Notes: generated from the letters alone by a model not told the origin. A DNA stretch of 64,000 nucleotides from Gautieria morchelliformis (GCA_015179125.1 WHVA01000066.1:124001-188000); one strand, 5' to 3'. Numbered from the stretch's first letter, positions 21,958 through 32,857 are shown. Translations and numbers: made by a program.

Positions 21958-23406
21958 GGCACGTGAGTAATTAACTAGCGGGTCATGAGGATGCATATGC
22001 AATGTAACGCAGGAGTTGATGTACCTGGAGCACCGCATATGGCAGCGCAGTGTAGGGAGCGTCGTTTCTCGTCAAGAGTTGTACACCTTGAAATTTTGGA
22101 CAAATCAAAAATGAGGTTGCACAACTGTTACGACCGTTCATTTCCAACTTCCGACCCTCAGTTCCGCAACACCTTCCACCCCTCCGATATTTCCACAACA
22201 CCTTCCGCCCCTCCGATATTTCCGACATTCCGCCCCTTGTACATATCCCTTGTTCTTTCGACTCTATTACTCGGACCCACCGGACCCACCTCAGCATTCA
22301 TCAAGATCATACGTCCAGCCCTCCTTGTGTTTCGTTGTCAGATATGTTTTCCCAACCCCTTGTCCTTTGCCATTGTTCCTAATTAGTTAGTTCCCACGCA
22401 TTGTCTACTCGACTTCCGCTTCCCCCGGAATTTGCTTAGTACTACCCCATTACCTGTTGTCTCAGCTCTTTGTATAAAAGCCTGTCATGTATGTCTGTTA
22501 TTCTGCAATCAGATAATCGCCTTCAATACTTGATTTCCTTCGCTCTATCTCCTGTTCTTAGCACAGCGAGTCTAGCAAGACCTCAGTCTCTCCGCCTCCT
22601 GTCTTCCGCCTTCCACCTCAGTTCCGACTCAAGTTCTGACCAACCTCTAGTTCAGTACTTTCCGACTTCCGACTCATTTCCGAAATACTTAGGACGATAG
22701 TTCATTGGGGGCGCAACCTACAAGTTGAAGCCACTGTCCTTTCCAGTTCCGACTTAGCGGAAATCTCGATACGTAACAACAACGAGTATCACCGAATACA
22801 AATCCTGTCCTGTAGTTACATAGGTTTAAGCAATCCATTTCTTGTTCTTGTACTCATGGTGTCACTAGCTAGAATATTTGTTGAGACACTCCCTATGGTT
22901 GTAAGTGAAGCTATATAGGACTCCGTGCCATGGGATTGACACTACCGAGTCGCACTGCATGTGAGGGATGCACAAGGGGAAGTAATGAAGAAAGCTGAGC
23001 CATTCCACCGAGAGAGTACCCGGAGGCCCATGAAGCAGAGGTATAAGGCCACAGTAAAGGCCATGCGATAAGCCGATTGTGGTGCATGGGTCATTTGAGT
23101 TCTATTCAGGGAGCAGATATGAATACATAGCTAATCTCTTACAACCATAGGGAGTGTCTCGACATTCTAGCTAGTGACACCATGAGTACGAGAACAAGAA
23201 ATGGATTGTACCGGACAGGATTTGTACTCGGTGATACTCATTGTGCAACCTCATTTTTTATTTGTCTGAAATTTCAAAGTGTACAACTATTGACGAGAAA
23301 CAATGCTGCCTACACTGCGCTGCCATATGCGGTGCTCCAGGTGCGTCAACTCCTGCATTGCATTGCGTGTGCATCCTCACGACCTGCTAGTTAATTACTC
23401 ACGTCA
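21958..23406. repeat. Foldback: inverted arms of about 270-290 bp
   Basis: The left arm is 21958-22125 plus 22784-22904 (split by the family-3 LTR). The right arm is 23138-23406 in reverse complement. The loop is about 233 bp (22905-23137). Arm ends read cacgtgagtaattaactag and its complement. Small indels distinguish the arms. Confidence 0.85.
22126..22778 (+). mobile_element. Solo LTR, family 3 (653 bp)
   Basis: TGTTACGACC...TACGTAACA with perfect 5-bp target duplication ACAAC (22121-22125, 22779-22783). A TATA box, tgtataaaag, lies at 22471-22480. It interrupts the left arm of a foldback structure; the right arm at 23239-23406 lacks it, giving a direct empty-site comparison. Confidence 0.95.
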
Positions 23407-23867
23407 CCCAAGAAGAGATGCTCCAGTATATGTGCGACCTCAGCATCACACCTCGCAGCGACCATGCAGCTTCCTCCTTCACCATCCCCTGCCGACTCTG
23501 CTGCATTCGAACACTCCATCTCGCCACCCATGTCTGCACCTTCGTAGACAGCCACACGGACTTTGCCTCACACCGACACGGAGAGCTGTGGCAGGTGCAT
23601 GGTCACTCATTCTAGTGGGAGAGCGGCACGGGGTCCCCACCACCTGGGATCTGTACCAGCGGGCTCGTGTATGGCACAGCTCACCATGTTGTGAATCCGG
23701 TGATACTTGACCGATGCCCAATCCACTACGTGTCGTCTTGTTTCCATGTGTCAACCATCATATGTTGCTTACTCCCTCCATGTCTCTCATCCCTTCATTC
23801 CGTTTCTTATCGTCATGACACAACGGGCTCTGTAGTATAAGTAGCCTACGCTTGTACGACGACCTCT

Positions 23868-23942
23868 CAGCTCCTGCTGAAGTCGTCTAGGTATTTGTTC
23901 CTTTTCTCACTAATACCATCAGCTCCTGCTGAAGTCGTCTAG
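23868..23942. repeat. Direct repeat of a 23-bp box, 52-bp period
   Basis: The box beginning cagctcctgctgaagtcgtc occurs at 23868 and 23920, exact. Confidence 0.9.
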
Positions 23943-24039
23943 CCAGGGTTCCCGTACTAGACCTCTGCTACAATACACCATGAGTACCACCATGCAGGAC
24001 CTGTTCTGCGCACGACGAGGATGGACTGTCTGATGACAG

Positions 24040-24290
24040 GGAGCACGACGCAGGTGGTAGCGGCGTCGGGCGCAGCCCACAAAGCACCGCCGGGATGTCT
24101 GGGCACATCCTCGTGAAGACACTCGCCTGTGGGGCACCACGCTCCCACCTGCGCCGAAGTTCCGCACACACTGAGGACGTCCAACGATGGGGAGCACGAC
24201 GCAGGCAGCAGCAGCATCGAGCTCAATGAAGCACCGCTGGGATGTCCGGGCATGTCCTCGCGGAGACACTTGCGAGCGGGAACATGAGGT
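24040..24290. repeat. Tandem duplication, period 151 bp, diverged
   Basis: ggagcacgacgcagg at 24040 recurs at 24191, followed by about 90 bp of clear similarity (gaagcaccgc.gggatgtc.ggca). Confidence 0.75.
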
Positions 24291-24448
24291 GTGCGGGCAT
24301 GGCCGTTGAGTATGGGGCTCAATGTCTGGGAGAAGCTGTCGTTCCCTGTGAGTAAGGCATGAGAAAATTGTTAGATGGCAACATGTAGATATGTAAATAC
24401 ATACTTTTGAGATCTTTACTTACTGTACTACAAATGGGCAAGTTGAGT

Positions 24449-24807
24449 TTGATACTGGAGGTTTAAGGAGGCATAACTCACTAAAAAATCTGGAAATCTT
24501 GGAGCTGTGGAGAGTTTCCGGTTGAGCTCGCTGCGTGCGACGACGGCGACAGTGGTTGATGCGATGCGGCATTGCTGGAGACGGTCACGTGAACAGTTGA
24601 GACGTGGCTCGAGACACTGGATGTGGTTCCGATGGGTAGGACAGGTGTCCATAGCTCACCCACAGTCATGTTTTGCAGCTAAGTAAGAATTATGTGTAGT
24701 ATTATCCGTAGTACCTGGTCCTCTCTGCAAAACATACCTACTTAGCTTCTGCAACCCGGCCAGTTACCCTAGCTAAGATGGTATGACTAACCGGGCACTA
24801 CAGGTGT
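24449..24807 (-). repeat. Right terminal inverted repeat of the 5.4-kb block
   Basis: Reverse complement of 19363-19721 with about eight differences seen by eye, several at CpG positions. Confidence 0.85.
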
Positions 24808-25481
24808 GGCCTCTCTTGTGTTTTAGTGGTTTATTATTCCTGTCCGTGTTTATGTTTGTTGGTTCGACTGTTGCACTTTGCAATTTTTTGTCCCCGATCA
24901 CATTGAATGTGGCAACTTCATTTACTAAACTGTTGCTGAGGTGACATTTTAGTTAATCCAATCTTACATTTAAATCATGGAGCAGCTTAGATCAGGCCTC
25001 AAAGTAATATACCATAGCTACCAGGATGTTCTACCGAAATTTGAAACTTACATCCTCTGTATTTTCGCCGCTTAAACCCTAACCCTAAGATGACTAATGG
25101 GCGCTTAGAGGCTGCGCGGTTTATACTGCCTGCCCCCCTTAGAAGAAAAATGGAAGCGGAAGCGCTAGGCTGAGTTCACGATGCTGCGCGCTACAGCCGG
25201 GCTGATTAACAGGGCGATTAGCTAAGCCGTCAAATAAAAAGAAAATTCGTCTCCCTGTCAGTCTGGCAGAACTCTTCCCGCTACCTCCATCTCCCCGTAG
25301 TCCTTCGAGTATTTCTTTCGCACTTCCTTCACAAAAGCCCACTCACCATGACCTCTGGACCACCCGAAGCGTCGGAAGGGCACCCAAATCTCATCACCGG
25401 GACCGGACAACCGAGCACAGCCCCACCGGGAACGTCGGCACAGGGCCACCGACCACAACTGTTCTAACCCCGGAAGAAGAG

Positions 25482-26798
25482 ATGAGCCAAAAAGCACTAG
25501 CTGACATCAACAGCGTCAGAAACTTTAGAAACACGCAGAGGAGCGCCAGGAGAATCAACGGCGACACGAACGTCTCCGACGACGAGGACTTACTATCCGA
25601 GCAGCAGTTGGCTGACACATTCGCGATCCTCTCCAGACGCATCCTGACGAACCCCACAAATTCATCCATCCCACCTAACCCCACAGGACTGACAGCGACT
25701 GCCACGGTGCCGTCCACAACCACCCTTCCAATCCCCGACATCTCACAGCCGAGCCTCCTCTCAATCCCTGGCACCTCAAGCAACATCCCCAAAACCAACA
25801 CCAACGCTGCAACCGCCGCCGCACCCACGTCCACGCCGAACACCAACCCTTCATGGACGTTCTCGGCGGCGATGGTGATAGCTAACATGCAGCAGACGAT
25901 TATCCACACAATCCCCGCACAACTCATAACGATGTTCCAACACCGCGTGTACGTGCCTCTGTCCTTCTTCCTCATTAAGAACATGGAACGCATCCGCCTC
26001 GAATGAGACATCAAGTCGTTTAAGTCGCTGACGAAACCCATTCGCGTCATCGACGTGTCGAACTTCATCGACGAGAGAAAACTTACGTTCACGCAATTCA
26101 ACCAAGCCTACCACAACTCCCTGCGATGCCTGGAACTGTGCTGTGAACCAGGTTCCGGAATACTAGAAGGCTGGAAGGAACACTTTGAGCGCACAGTTCG
26201 TGACCCGAACATGGAAGAGAAGTTCAAAATTTACCTCTACATGGATATTTCGATGCGCCAACAACTAATGGTTGAGCCATTCATTCCAGACGTCCTCAGC
26301 AAGGAATACAACGAGTGCTATGCCATGGCACACAGAGACATCAACGACGAACACACCGCAGAACTCGTCGAGACGAGAATCGCCGCATCTAGAAGCTCCC
26401 AATCTGGCAACCGCGAATCCCACTACCAGCCGTATAACTCACCGTACACACCCAGCATAAACTACACCAGACCAGGCACGAGCATGGGGAGCAGCAGCCA
26501 ATCCTTTCGGAACAGGGAGGCGCAGCATTCCTCCCCAAAGCTATGCCTTCGCTGCGGCAGCAAAGACACCCACATATCCATCAATTGTGACACCAGACAC
26601 CTACACAACCACCCCGACCGCAAGACAAATGTTTCCTTCAGAAACAAGCGCCTCACCTACGACTCGGATGGCGCAGCCGTATGCTACAAGTTCAACCTAC
26701 AAGGAGCATGCTCCGCCGATCCAACCAGACAACCCCCCCATAGATGCAGCCTTTGCCTCGTCTCTTACCACGGAGCGGCGCAGTGCACTCGCATCTGA
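25482..26798 (+). pseudogene. DIRS-like Gag (one premature TGA)
   Basis: A single frame of 438 codons broken only by TGA at 26004-26006 (LE-stop-DIKSF; an ancestral Arg codon CGA would fit). The N-terminus is low-complexity Thr/Pro/Asn-rich. The middle has the helical Gag-like region (FNQAYHNSLRCLELC, KFKIYLYMDISMRQQL). The C-terminus has Cys/His clusters (CLRCGSKDTHISINC and YKFNLQGACS...CSLC...HGAAQC), as expected for DIRS-type Gag. It overlaps the RT frame at its 3' end. The true start may be further upstream. Confidence 0.8.
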
Positions 26799-27030
26799 AC
26801 TTTACAGACACACCACACCGTACAGCGCGGAAGGCTTCAAGGCAGCCCTGGAGGCAACCGGCCTTTTGTCACGATACCACAACCTCGTCACTGACATCCA
26901 ACAGGGTTCGCCAATCGGCAACCCACCACCTTTGACACACACATTCACTCCACCAAACATGAAGACGGCTCTAGACCACCCGGAGTTCGTTGACGCTCAC
27001 ATAACAGAAGAGACCGAGGCGGGACGCATG

Positions 27031-27510
27031 TGTAAGGGCAACCCTGGCTAGTCGTGGAGATCACACTACCACACAACTGACAAGGGGAAATCCAAAGTAT
27101 GTATAAATGAACAGAGCATACAAGAGAGGGGGTTCTCACCTGACAAGGGGAAATCCAAAGAGAAAAGTCTAAGGACCCCCAATGTCAGCGAGCCCGTATT
27201 ATACTACGCTGCGCAGCCAGGGACAACGCTTGGCACCCGCCATCAACCCTGCATCCCCCTGACCCTTGATCGACCCTTGATGCCACCTATTATGCGAGTC
27301 GCTTGATTTCCGACACTGTTCCGGGGCGGAAGTCGGAAATTGGAGTGGAACTGGCAAGGCGAACGGAACTGGTGGAAGTTCTCCCAGAAGCGGAATTGTT
27401 CCCGAAAGCGGATGCGGAGATGGAATCGGAACCGGAAGCGGAGTCGGAAATGGAGTCGGAACTGGGTGTGGTGTCGGAACTGGAAATGGAAAACAGGGTG
27501 TCCCCTGACA
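27031..27510 (+). mobile_element. Solo LTR, family 2, inside the DIRS element (480 bp)
   Basis: TGTAAGGGCAAC...TCCCCTGACA with perfect target duplication GCATG (27026-27030, 27511-27515). Removing LTR plus one duplication restores EAGRM-SGPF in the RT frame. Same family as the LTRs at 17067 and 17269. Confidence 0.97.
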
Positions 27511-27524
27511 GCATGTCGGGCCCG

Positions 27525-27602
27525 TTCACCTTGAACAAGACACATCTCATCTTCGGCGGACACTTCACCTTGAACAAGACACATCTCATCTTCGGCGGAC
27601 AC
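27525..27602. repeat. Perfect 39-bp tandem duplication in the RT
   Basis: ttcaccttgaacaagacaca... occurs twice back to back with no difference, in frame (13 residues duplicated). It lies 10 bp after the LTR target duplication. Confidence 0.97.
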
Positions 27603-29257
27603 TTCCGCACATCACCGCTGGGACTGACAGAAAAAGAACCCGGGGACGGAAAGTTCCACCTCATCAGAAACCTATCCAAAAAAGACGCATACGGCATTTC
27701 TGTGAATGACATGCTCAACTCGGATGATTTCCCAACCCGCTGGGGTTCCGCATGGATCTTCGAGCAATATGTGAGTATCGATCATATTACACACCCCGAC
27801 ACGACCCCATTCCCCGTCCCGCCGTCCACACCGATCAACGCACACGGCGCAAACACACGCACAGATGCCTTCGAACGAGGCCACGCACGCACACGACAAC
27901 GCCGCTGAGCATTACATGCGAACTGAACGGTTCAGCAAACTTGGACGAGCTCACACGCAGACACGCACTAGCAGACCTGAACGGGCCACGACCAGTCACC
28001 ACCATCATCACTCACTTCCACATTGTTGAATCTGCCCTATGAACTGTAACTCACGCAACCCGCTCCCGCAGCTCACCACAGCACCACCAGGAACCCAGGT
28101 CGCGTGCTTGGATATGCAAAGAGCATACCGGAACTCGCCGGTGCTGCCAGCACACAAACGTTACATCGCCCTCCACTGGAGGGGATTCTATTACATCGAT
28201 CACGTACTCCCGTTTGGTCTGACAACAGCGGGAGGCATCCAGGGCAACGTTGCCGACGCCATAGCAGACATCCTCGAAGCAAACGGCATCGGGCCCACGT
28301 GGAAGTGGGTCGATGACTTCAGTAACGCCAGAGAGCCAGTTGATTCACGCACAGATGACAGGCACACCACAGTCTACATATACTCGTACGACCTCGATAC
28401 CATAATTGCAATCACACTGCCGCTCGGCATCCCATGGCACCCCATGAACATCAAAGGCAGCGCGTACTCATTCATTTCGGAATACGTTGGGTTCCTATGG
28501 GACCTTCAGGTGCGATCAGTCGCCGTGCCCCAGCGCAAACGAGTGAAATACCTCGCACAGGTAATCGCATTCCTTGCCGGACCCAAGTCAACCATGGTGA
28601 TTGCCATGAAACTCCTCGGCACCCTCCAACACGTCACATATGTCTTCACACTCGGCAGATCGTTCCTGCCCGCCCTCACTCGTTACATCAGCACATTCGA
28701 AAACAACAAGTTTGTATCACGATTCATTCCAAGAGGTGTCCGTCGTGACATAGAATGGTGGAAAACGACACTCACACAAGAAAACATCTCCCGCAGCATT
28801 CTCCCACGCACCCCAGCCAACCATGACATCTGGGTTGATGCATCCACCTCCTGGGGCATCGGCTTGCTGATCGGCGGCCGATGGGCAGCATGGAGGCTAA
28901 GCAGCAACTGGAACCGCGCAGGTCGCAACATCGGCTGAGCCGAAACGATCGCCATCGAGCTGGCAGCTCTATGGATCACAGATGCAGGCATCCGCGATTC
29001 TCACGTACGCATCTACAGCGATAACACAGGCGTGATCGGCGCCCTTGCCCGCGGTAGATCACGCAACGTACCCAGAAATGAGTCCGTGAGACGCATCAGC
29101 CACACTCTTGCCCCAATTAACGTCACCATTGACCCCGAATACGTCGCATCGGCGAGCAACCGGTCAGACCCCATCTCTCGCGGCGAGCTGGGGCCGGCTG
29201 AAAAACGGCTGCCCATCCGATTCACACTCCCGAGTGAGCTCCAGCCCCTTCTTGTCC

Positions 29258-30534
29258 ATGTCTAGCAACTCGCATTCGCAGGCCGCACTGGTAGGTGCCG
29301 GCCCTTCGTCAGCAGATGGGGTGGGATTGGCAGTCCCACCTCTGCCGCAACCTGCTCGTCGTCGCAAGCCACGTGTTTCCAAAGACCCGAAAAAATTTCT
29401 TGCACCGTCTGTATTCCGTCCCCACGTTCTCGCCCGCGATCGCATCACCGCATGGGTGTCCCCACACTCGTTGGCCAGCCACGCAGCACTGCAGGGTGAA
29501 GTCCCACCCAGCCACGTTTCGCGCCTCGATGAAGTCTTCACGAACGCCGTGGTCAAAAAGACATGGGAGAACTGGGGGGCAGGCCTTCTACGTTTCCATC
29601 AGTATTGTGACTCCATATCCATACCTGAATCTAATCGTATCCCCGCATCAGAGAGACTTCTATGCTTATTCGTTGCCAACTGCGGCGCAGGTAAAGTGAG
29701 CGAATCGTGTATTGCAAACTGGCTCGCAGGACTACACCACTATCACATCATCCAAGACGCACCATGGCATGGCGGTGAGGCCCTCGCTCTAGCCAAGAGA
29801 GGCGCAGCGAACCTCACGCCCCCAGAATCCAAACGCCCACGCCGTGAGCCGGTCACGCAGAAGCATCTGCTCAGTCTGAAAAATAACCTGAACCTCTCGA
29901 ATGCCTTTGACGCAGCCGTCTACGCTACTGCAACCACAGCCTTCTGGCTTGCTGCCGACTCGCTGAGCTGGTCATTCCTTCCCGCAATGCCTTTGACCCC
30001 GCATACCATGTTTCCCGCTCTACCACCATTTCCCGCGGCGTTGCTAGACACGGCCGTAAATTCACAACTTTCCACATACCTTATTCAAAGACAAAGCGCC
30101 ATACGGGTGACGACATCAACCTCATCGATGTGGACGACCCCACGAGCCCTATCATCGCGCTAGAGCAGCACCTGACTTGCAACGCACGTGTCCCATCCCA
30201 CGCTCCGCTGTTTGCCTTCGAGACGGCAGATGGGAACTGGGCTCCTTTGACCAGAGACTGGTTCTTGGGCCGGTGCAACGAGATATGGACTAAAGAAAGC
30301 CTTGGCAGCCTGCACGGGCACGGCCTGAGGATCGGGGGAACTACTCACATGCTCATGCTGGGTATCGACCCTTGGATTGTAATGGTGATCGGCCGGTGGT
30401 CATCCAGTGCGTTCCTGCTGTATTGGAGGAAAATTGAGCAGATCCTGCCAGATTTCGTGGGCGAAGCCCTTGATTCACACTCGTCACTTACGTCACGCAT
30501 GTCCATTGTATGTAGGAGTCTACAAACGTTCTAA
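29258..30534 (+). pseudogene. DIRS-like tyrosine recombinase (one frameshift)
   Basis: ATG at 29258 overlaps the TAG of the RT frame (ATGTCTAG). After a basic Pro-rich N-terminus comes the SAM-like DNA-binding domain (VVKKTWENWGAGLLRFHQYC, NWLAGLHHYH). A one-base frameshift near 29945 is followed by the catalytic domain in the next frame: CRLAEL (first Arg), KTKRHTGDD, HGHGLRIGG (His-x-x-Arg), IGRW and LLYWRK (nucleophile Tyr), ending at 30534. All catalytic positions R...HxxR...H/W...Y are kept, so the only visible defect is the shift. It would integrate the circular cDNA of the element. Confidence 0.85.
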
Positions 30535-30620
30535 CGAATTCCCGATGCGTGGTTTGGGGGGTGAGTTCGGAGAGGAACTCACGTCCCGTCACTCCTTGCG
30601 GAATGACGGAATGTGGGTGT

Positions 30621-30836
30621 TGGAGTTCCCCTCCGCACCCTCACGCTCGAGGGATTCCAGGGTTCCCCAGGGGTCACGTGACCCGTATCACGTGATCTCG
30701 GGTGCTCCCGTCAGATCGCCGCCGACGATCACGTCGCCCCGCGTCACCCACATCTGACTGCGGGATCTCCCGCGTGGCCCGCGGCGAACCTCTGGGTCCT
30801 CTCCCCCAAAACCACGGCAAGATTGATAACTGCCCC
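30621..30836. other. GC-rich flank of the DIRS element
   Basis: Two CACGTGA motifs (ggtcacgtgacccgtatcacg, about 30674-30694) and no open frame of note. Probably the 3' terminal region of the DIRS element. Confidence 0.4.
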
Positions 30837-31754
30837 TAAGATAGAAGTCATCTTAAACTGGCACCTTTATGTAAGCGGGCGCTTAGGTCACGTGATGCGC
30901 CAAATCCTCGCCTTGGGGATTTTTTTTTTTTTTTTTTCCCCTTTCAGAAGGCACCTTGGTGCAATGACATGTTCTATAATATAATTAGTGACATTGAATT
31001 ATATTACATGAATTCCTTGTCCAACTCAGACATAATGTTTGGAGGTAAAGTATGATGGGCATGGTATTTACGGTTTTCCCAGACAGCTTGTGCCCCATTC
31101 AACCCTTTTTTGTAGGCATCTATAAATCAGGCCAACCTATTAGCATCCCTGTTGAGGAGTTAGAATCTGCTGATAGGAAACAATTCTCACACACCTCTGA
31201 ATCTGTACAAAGGGGACATCATCTAGACAGCCGCAATCCCTGAGGCCTGAATGTGTGAATGGGGTCAAGCACAACCTGCCGGGCGGTCAAAGTGACGACT
31301 AAGCAAGCGGCCTGCAGTGGAACTCACCTAGTGTAAGGTTGTACCTACCTAAACCCTGATTTAAGCAGTAGAAATGTGTAGCAAGGCCCCAGAGTGGTTT
31401 GAAGCTTTTTCCGTGCGTCGTCCAAAGGTTCGAAAGGCTGACAAATAGGTCACGTGACCTATCACGTGACCGCCAAATTCCATCGGTCCAAAAACCGAAA
31501 TTGCAGGAAATCATTCTAGGACATCAGAAAAATAATTTGGTATTTTTTCTATGTCACATTTTGGATGCTATATATCTCCTCAATAAATATAGATATATCC
31601 TAAGTCTCTCCTAAGGATTGTAGGTAGACATGTCCCAAAGAGACTCTAGGAAGCCATTTGGCAAAAAGTGTTTGCCTTCGAGTGTTATTGAGCTCGCCGT
31701 TGGACTGTGCTCAGCTTATGTAAGGGGTGCCAGTTTAAGATGACTTCTATCTTA
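30837..31754. mobile_element. Candidate MITE, 40-bp imperfect inverted ends
   Basis: taagatagaagtcatcttaa at 30837 and its complement ending at 31754. The arms match over about 40 bp with a few differences (30837-30876 and 31715-31754). TA dinucleotides at the ends are compatible with a TA-duplicating element. No transposase inside; contains a T-run at 30910-30928. Confidence 0.5.
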
Positions 31755-32857
31755 CAGAGTCTTGCCTTGCTCAAGTCCTTAGCGGGCTTCAACCCATTAA
31801 TCAGCCGCGTCGACGCTACTAACTCCGTGGCAGGCGCTCGTACTATCAGGTCATTCGGCTTGACCCACCTCCGCAGCAAAAACACTGTATTCCCACATCC
31901 TCGAGAGCCTTCGAAATGACGTTTGACTCCACTCTAATATGCTCTATGAGCATACACCTTCTATGCATATCTCCTCGGGACAGAAACTTGTCTTCGCGAT
32001 TACATGGCATACTTACGTTGTATCTTCAGCTTGGATTTTGCTTCCCCCGCCGAGAAGATTATGGAGCAGCATTCTTAATCGGCTATCCTCAGCTCCAACG
32101 TCAACGGAACATCTATATATAAAACAGCACCGTGGACGGTGGGTATACTGTTATATGTTCATGTGAAGGCTCTCTGTCTTATATATCTCTATATCAAGGA
32201 TGATATTGATTACAAGGTGGGGAACGGCGACATACCTTGCAGCCCCACTTTCTCATAAAGTCTGTTGGACACATAATTGTGTTGTCGGTAAGTTTACATT
32301 ATTGTCTCATTGCTATGTGGGACGTAGAGCTATAAGCTCCTTGCCCATCAAAAACTTCTCATTCGGGAGGATTTGATGTTAACAATTACTGGAAATCAAT
32401 AGCTGAGATTGCTGATGTTTTGCTCCACTTTACTCGAGGTGGAGCACGAGAAAGCTTGCTTTTCAGCAATTGCTGGCCCCGAATCCTCCCTATTTTTCCA
32501 CAAATCTTGTGCTATGATATATTTATCACGGACACAGTACTTTTAGAAGAAGGATATGTTCGGGTTGAGGCCATCTTCGATTCTCCGATTAATCCGGGTG
32601 CGGAATCATTAAGACACCAGCCATATTAGTCGCAGTTGCAGACCTTATGCGCCGCCACTTGAGCCATGAATATCCTCAATTTGTGTGCTGCAGATTGCAC
32701 AACTATTTGCTAGGTATTGTCTGGTATCGAATAGTTTGTAGGATAATAATACAGGTAAGAGATATACAAATGTTTCGCATGGTGTCGCATATAGAAGGTA
32801 TCGACGTAAATCAACCCACACGCCACATCAGAGGAGTACTGACAAATTGTACTCCCA
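31755..32857. other. No supported gene
   Basis: Short frames only (for example 31755-31919 and 32420-32629); none carries a recognised motif or a convincing exon structure. This is the 3' flank of the transporter gene. Confidence 0.5.

Larger units (their letters stand above)
19363..24807. mobile_element. 5.4-kb block with 359-bp terminal inverted repeats and 8-bp TSD
   Basis: The left end acctgtagtgcccggttagt and right end (complement acacctgtagtgcccggtta) belong to inverted repeats of about 359 bp (19363-19721 and 24449-24807), about 98 percent identical by eye. Both sides are flanked by GGCCTCTC (19355-19362, 24808-24815). An 8-bp duplication is characteristic of hAT and KDZ-type DNA transposons. 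No transposase was recognised inside; the interior holds a short coding-like fragment, a degenerate LTR, a solo LTR and a foldback. It is best read as a non-autonomous element grown by nested insertions. The alternative, two separate inverted copies of a 359-bp element, does not explain the shared 8-mer. Confidence 0.65.
26720..29265 (+). pseudogene. DIRS-like reverse transcriptase-RNase H (one stop, one LTR insertion)
   Basis: N-terminal block GSPIGNPPPLTHTF, then EETEAGRM up to 27030. A solo LTR plus one TSD copy (27031-27515) follows. Then SGPFTL, LTEKEPGDGKFHLIRNLS and LNSDDFPTRWGSA up to 27770. A 301-nt phase-0 GT-AG intron (27771-28071) leads to APPGTQVACLDMQRAYRNSP (first catalytic Asp), HVLPFGLTTA and WKWVDDF (the YxDD-box equivalent). 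RNase H motifs DIWVDAST, AIELAAL and YSDNTG follow. TGA at 28936-28938 (RNIG-stop-AETIAIEL, where Trp is expected) is the only stop after the intron. A 39-bp perfect tandem duplication (FTLNKTHLIFGGH twice) lies at 27525-27602. It ends at TAG 29263-29265, overlapping the recombinase start. Confidence 0.85.
25300..30620 (+). mobile_element. DIRS-like tyrosine-recombinase retrotransposon
   Basis: The gene order Gag - RT/RNase H - tyrosine recombinase, with no integrase or aspartic protease, defines the DIRS order. All three ORFs are recognisable. Damage is limited: one stop in gag, one in RT, one frameshift in the recombinase, one solo-LTR insertion and a 39-bp tandem duplication. Element ends are not resolved. 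Short similar segments (cctaagat... and gggcgcttag) occur near 25082-25117 and 30835-30896 and may be parts of the termini. Confidence 0.85.

Noticed and set aside
25073..25089. Two CCCTAA units in a row (telomere-like)
   Set aside because: Only two units; expected by chance and not at a sequence end or other telomeric context.
25394..26101. 235-codon minus-strand open frame across the DIRS gag
   Set aside because: Shadow of the low-complexity Thr/Pro/Asn-rich Gag frame; no motif of its own.
31719..31919. Plus-strand frame reading SRVDATNSVAGARTIRSFGL, faintly like an ABC transporter membrane domain
   Set aside because: No Walker motifs or further transporter sequence; overlaps the end of a MITE candidate.
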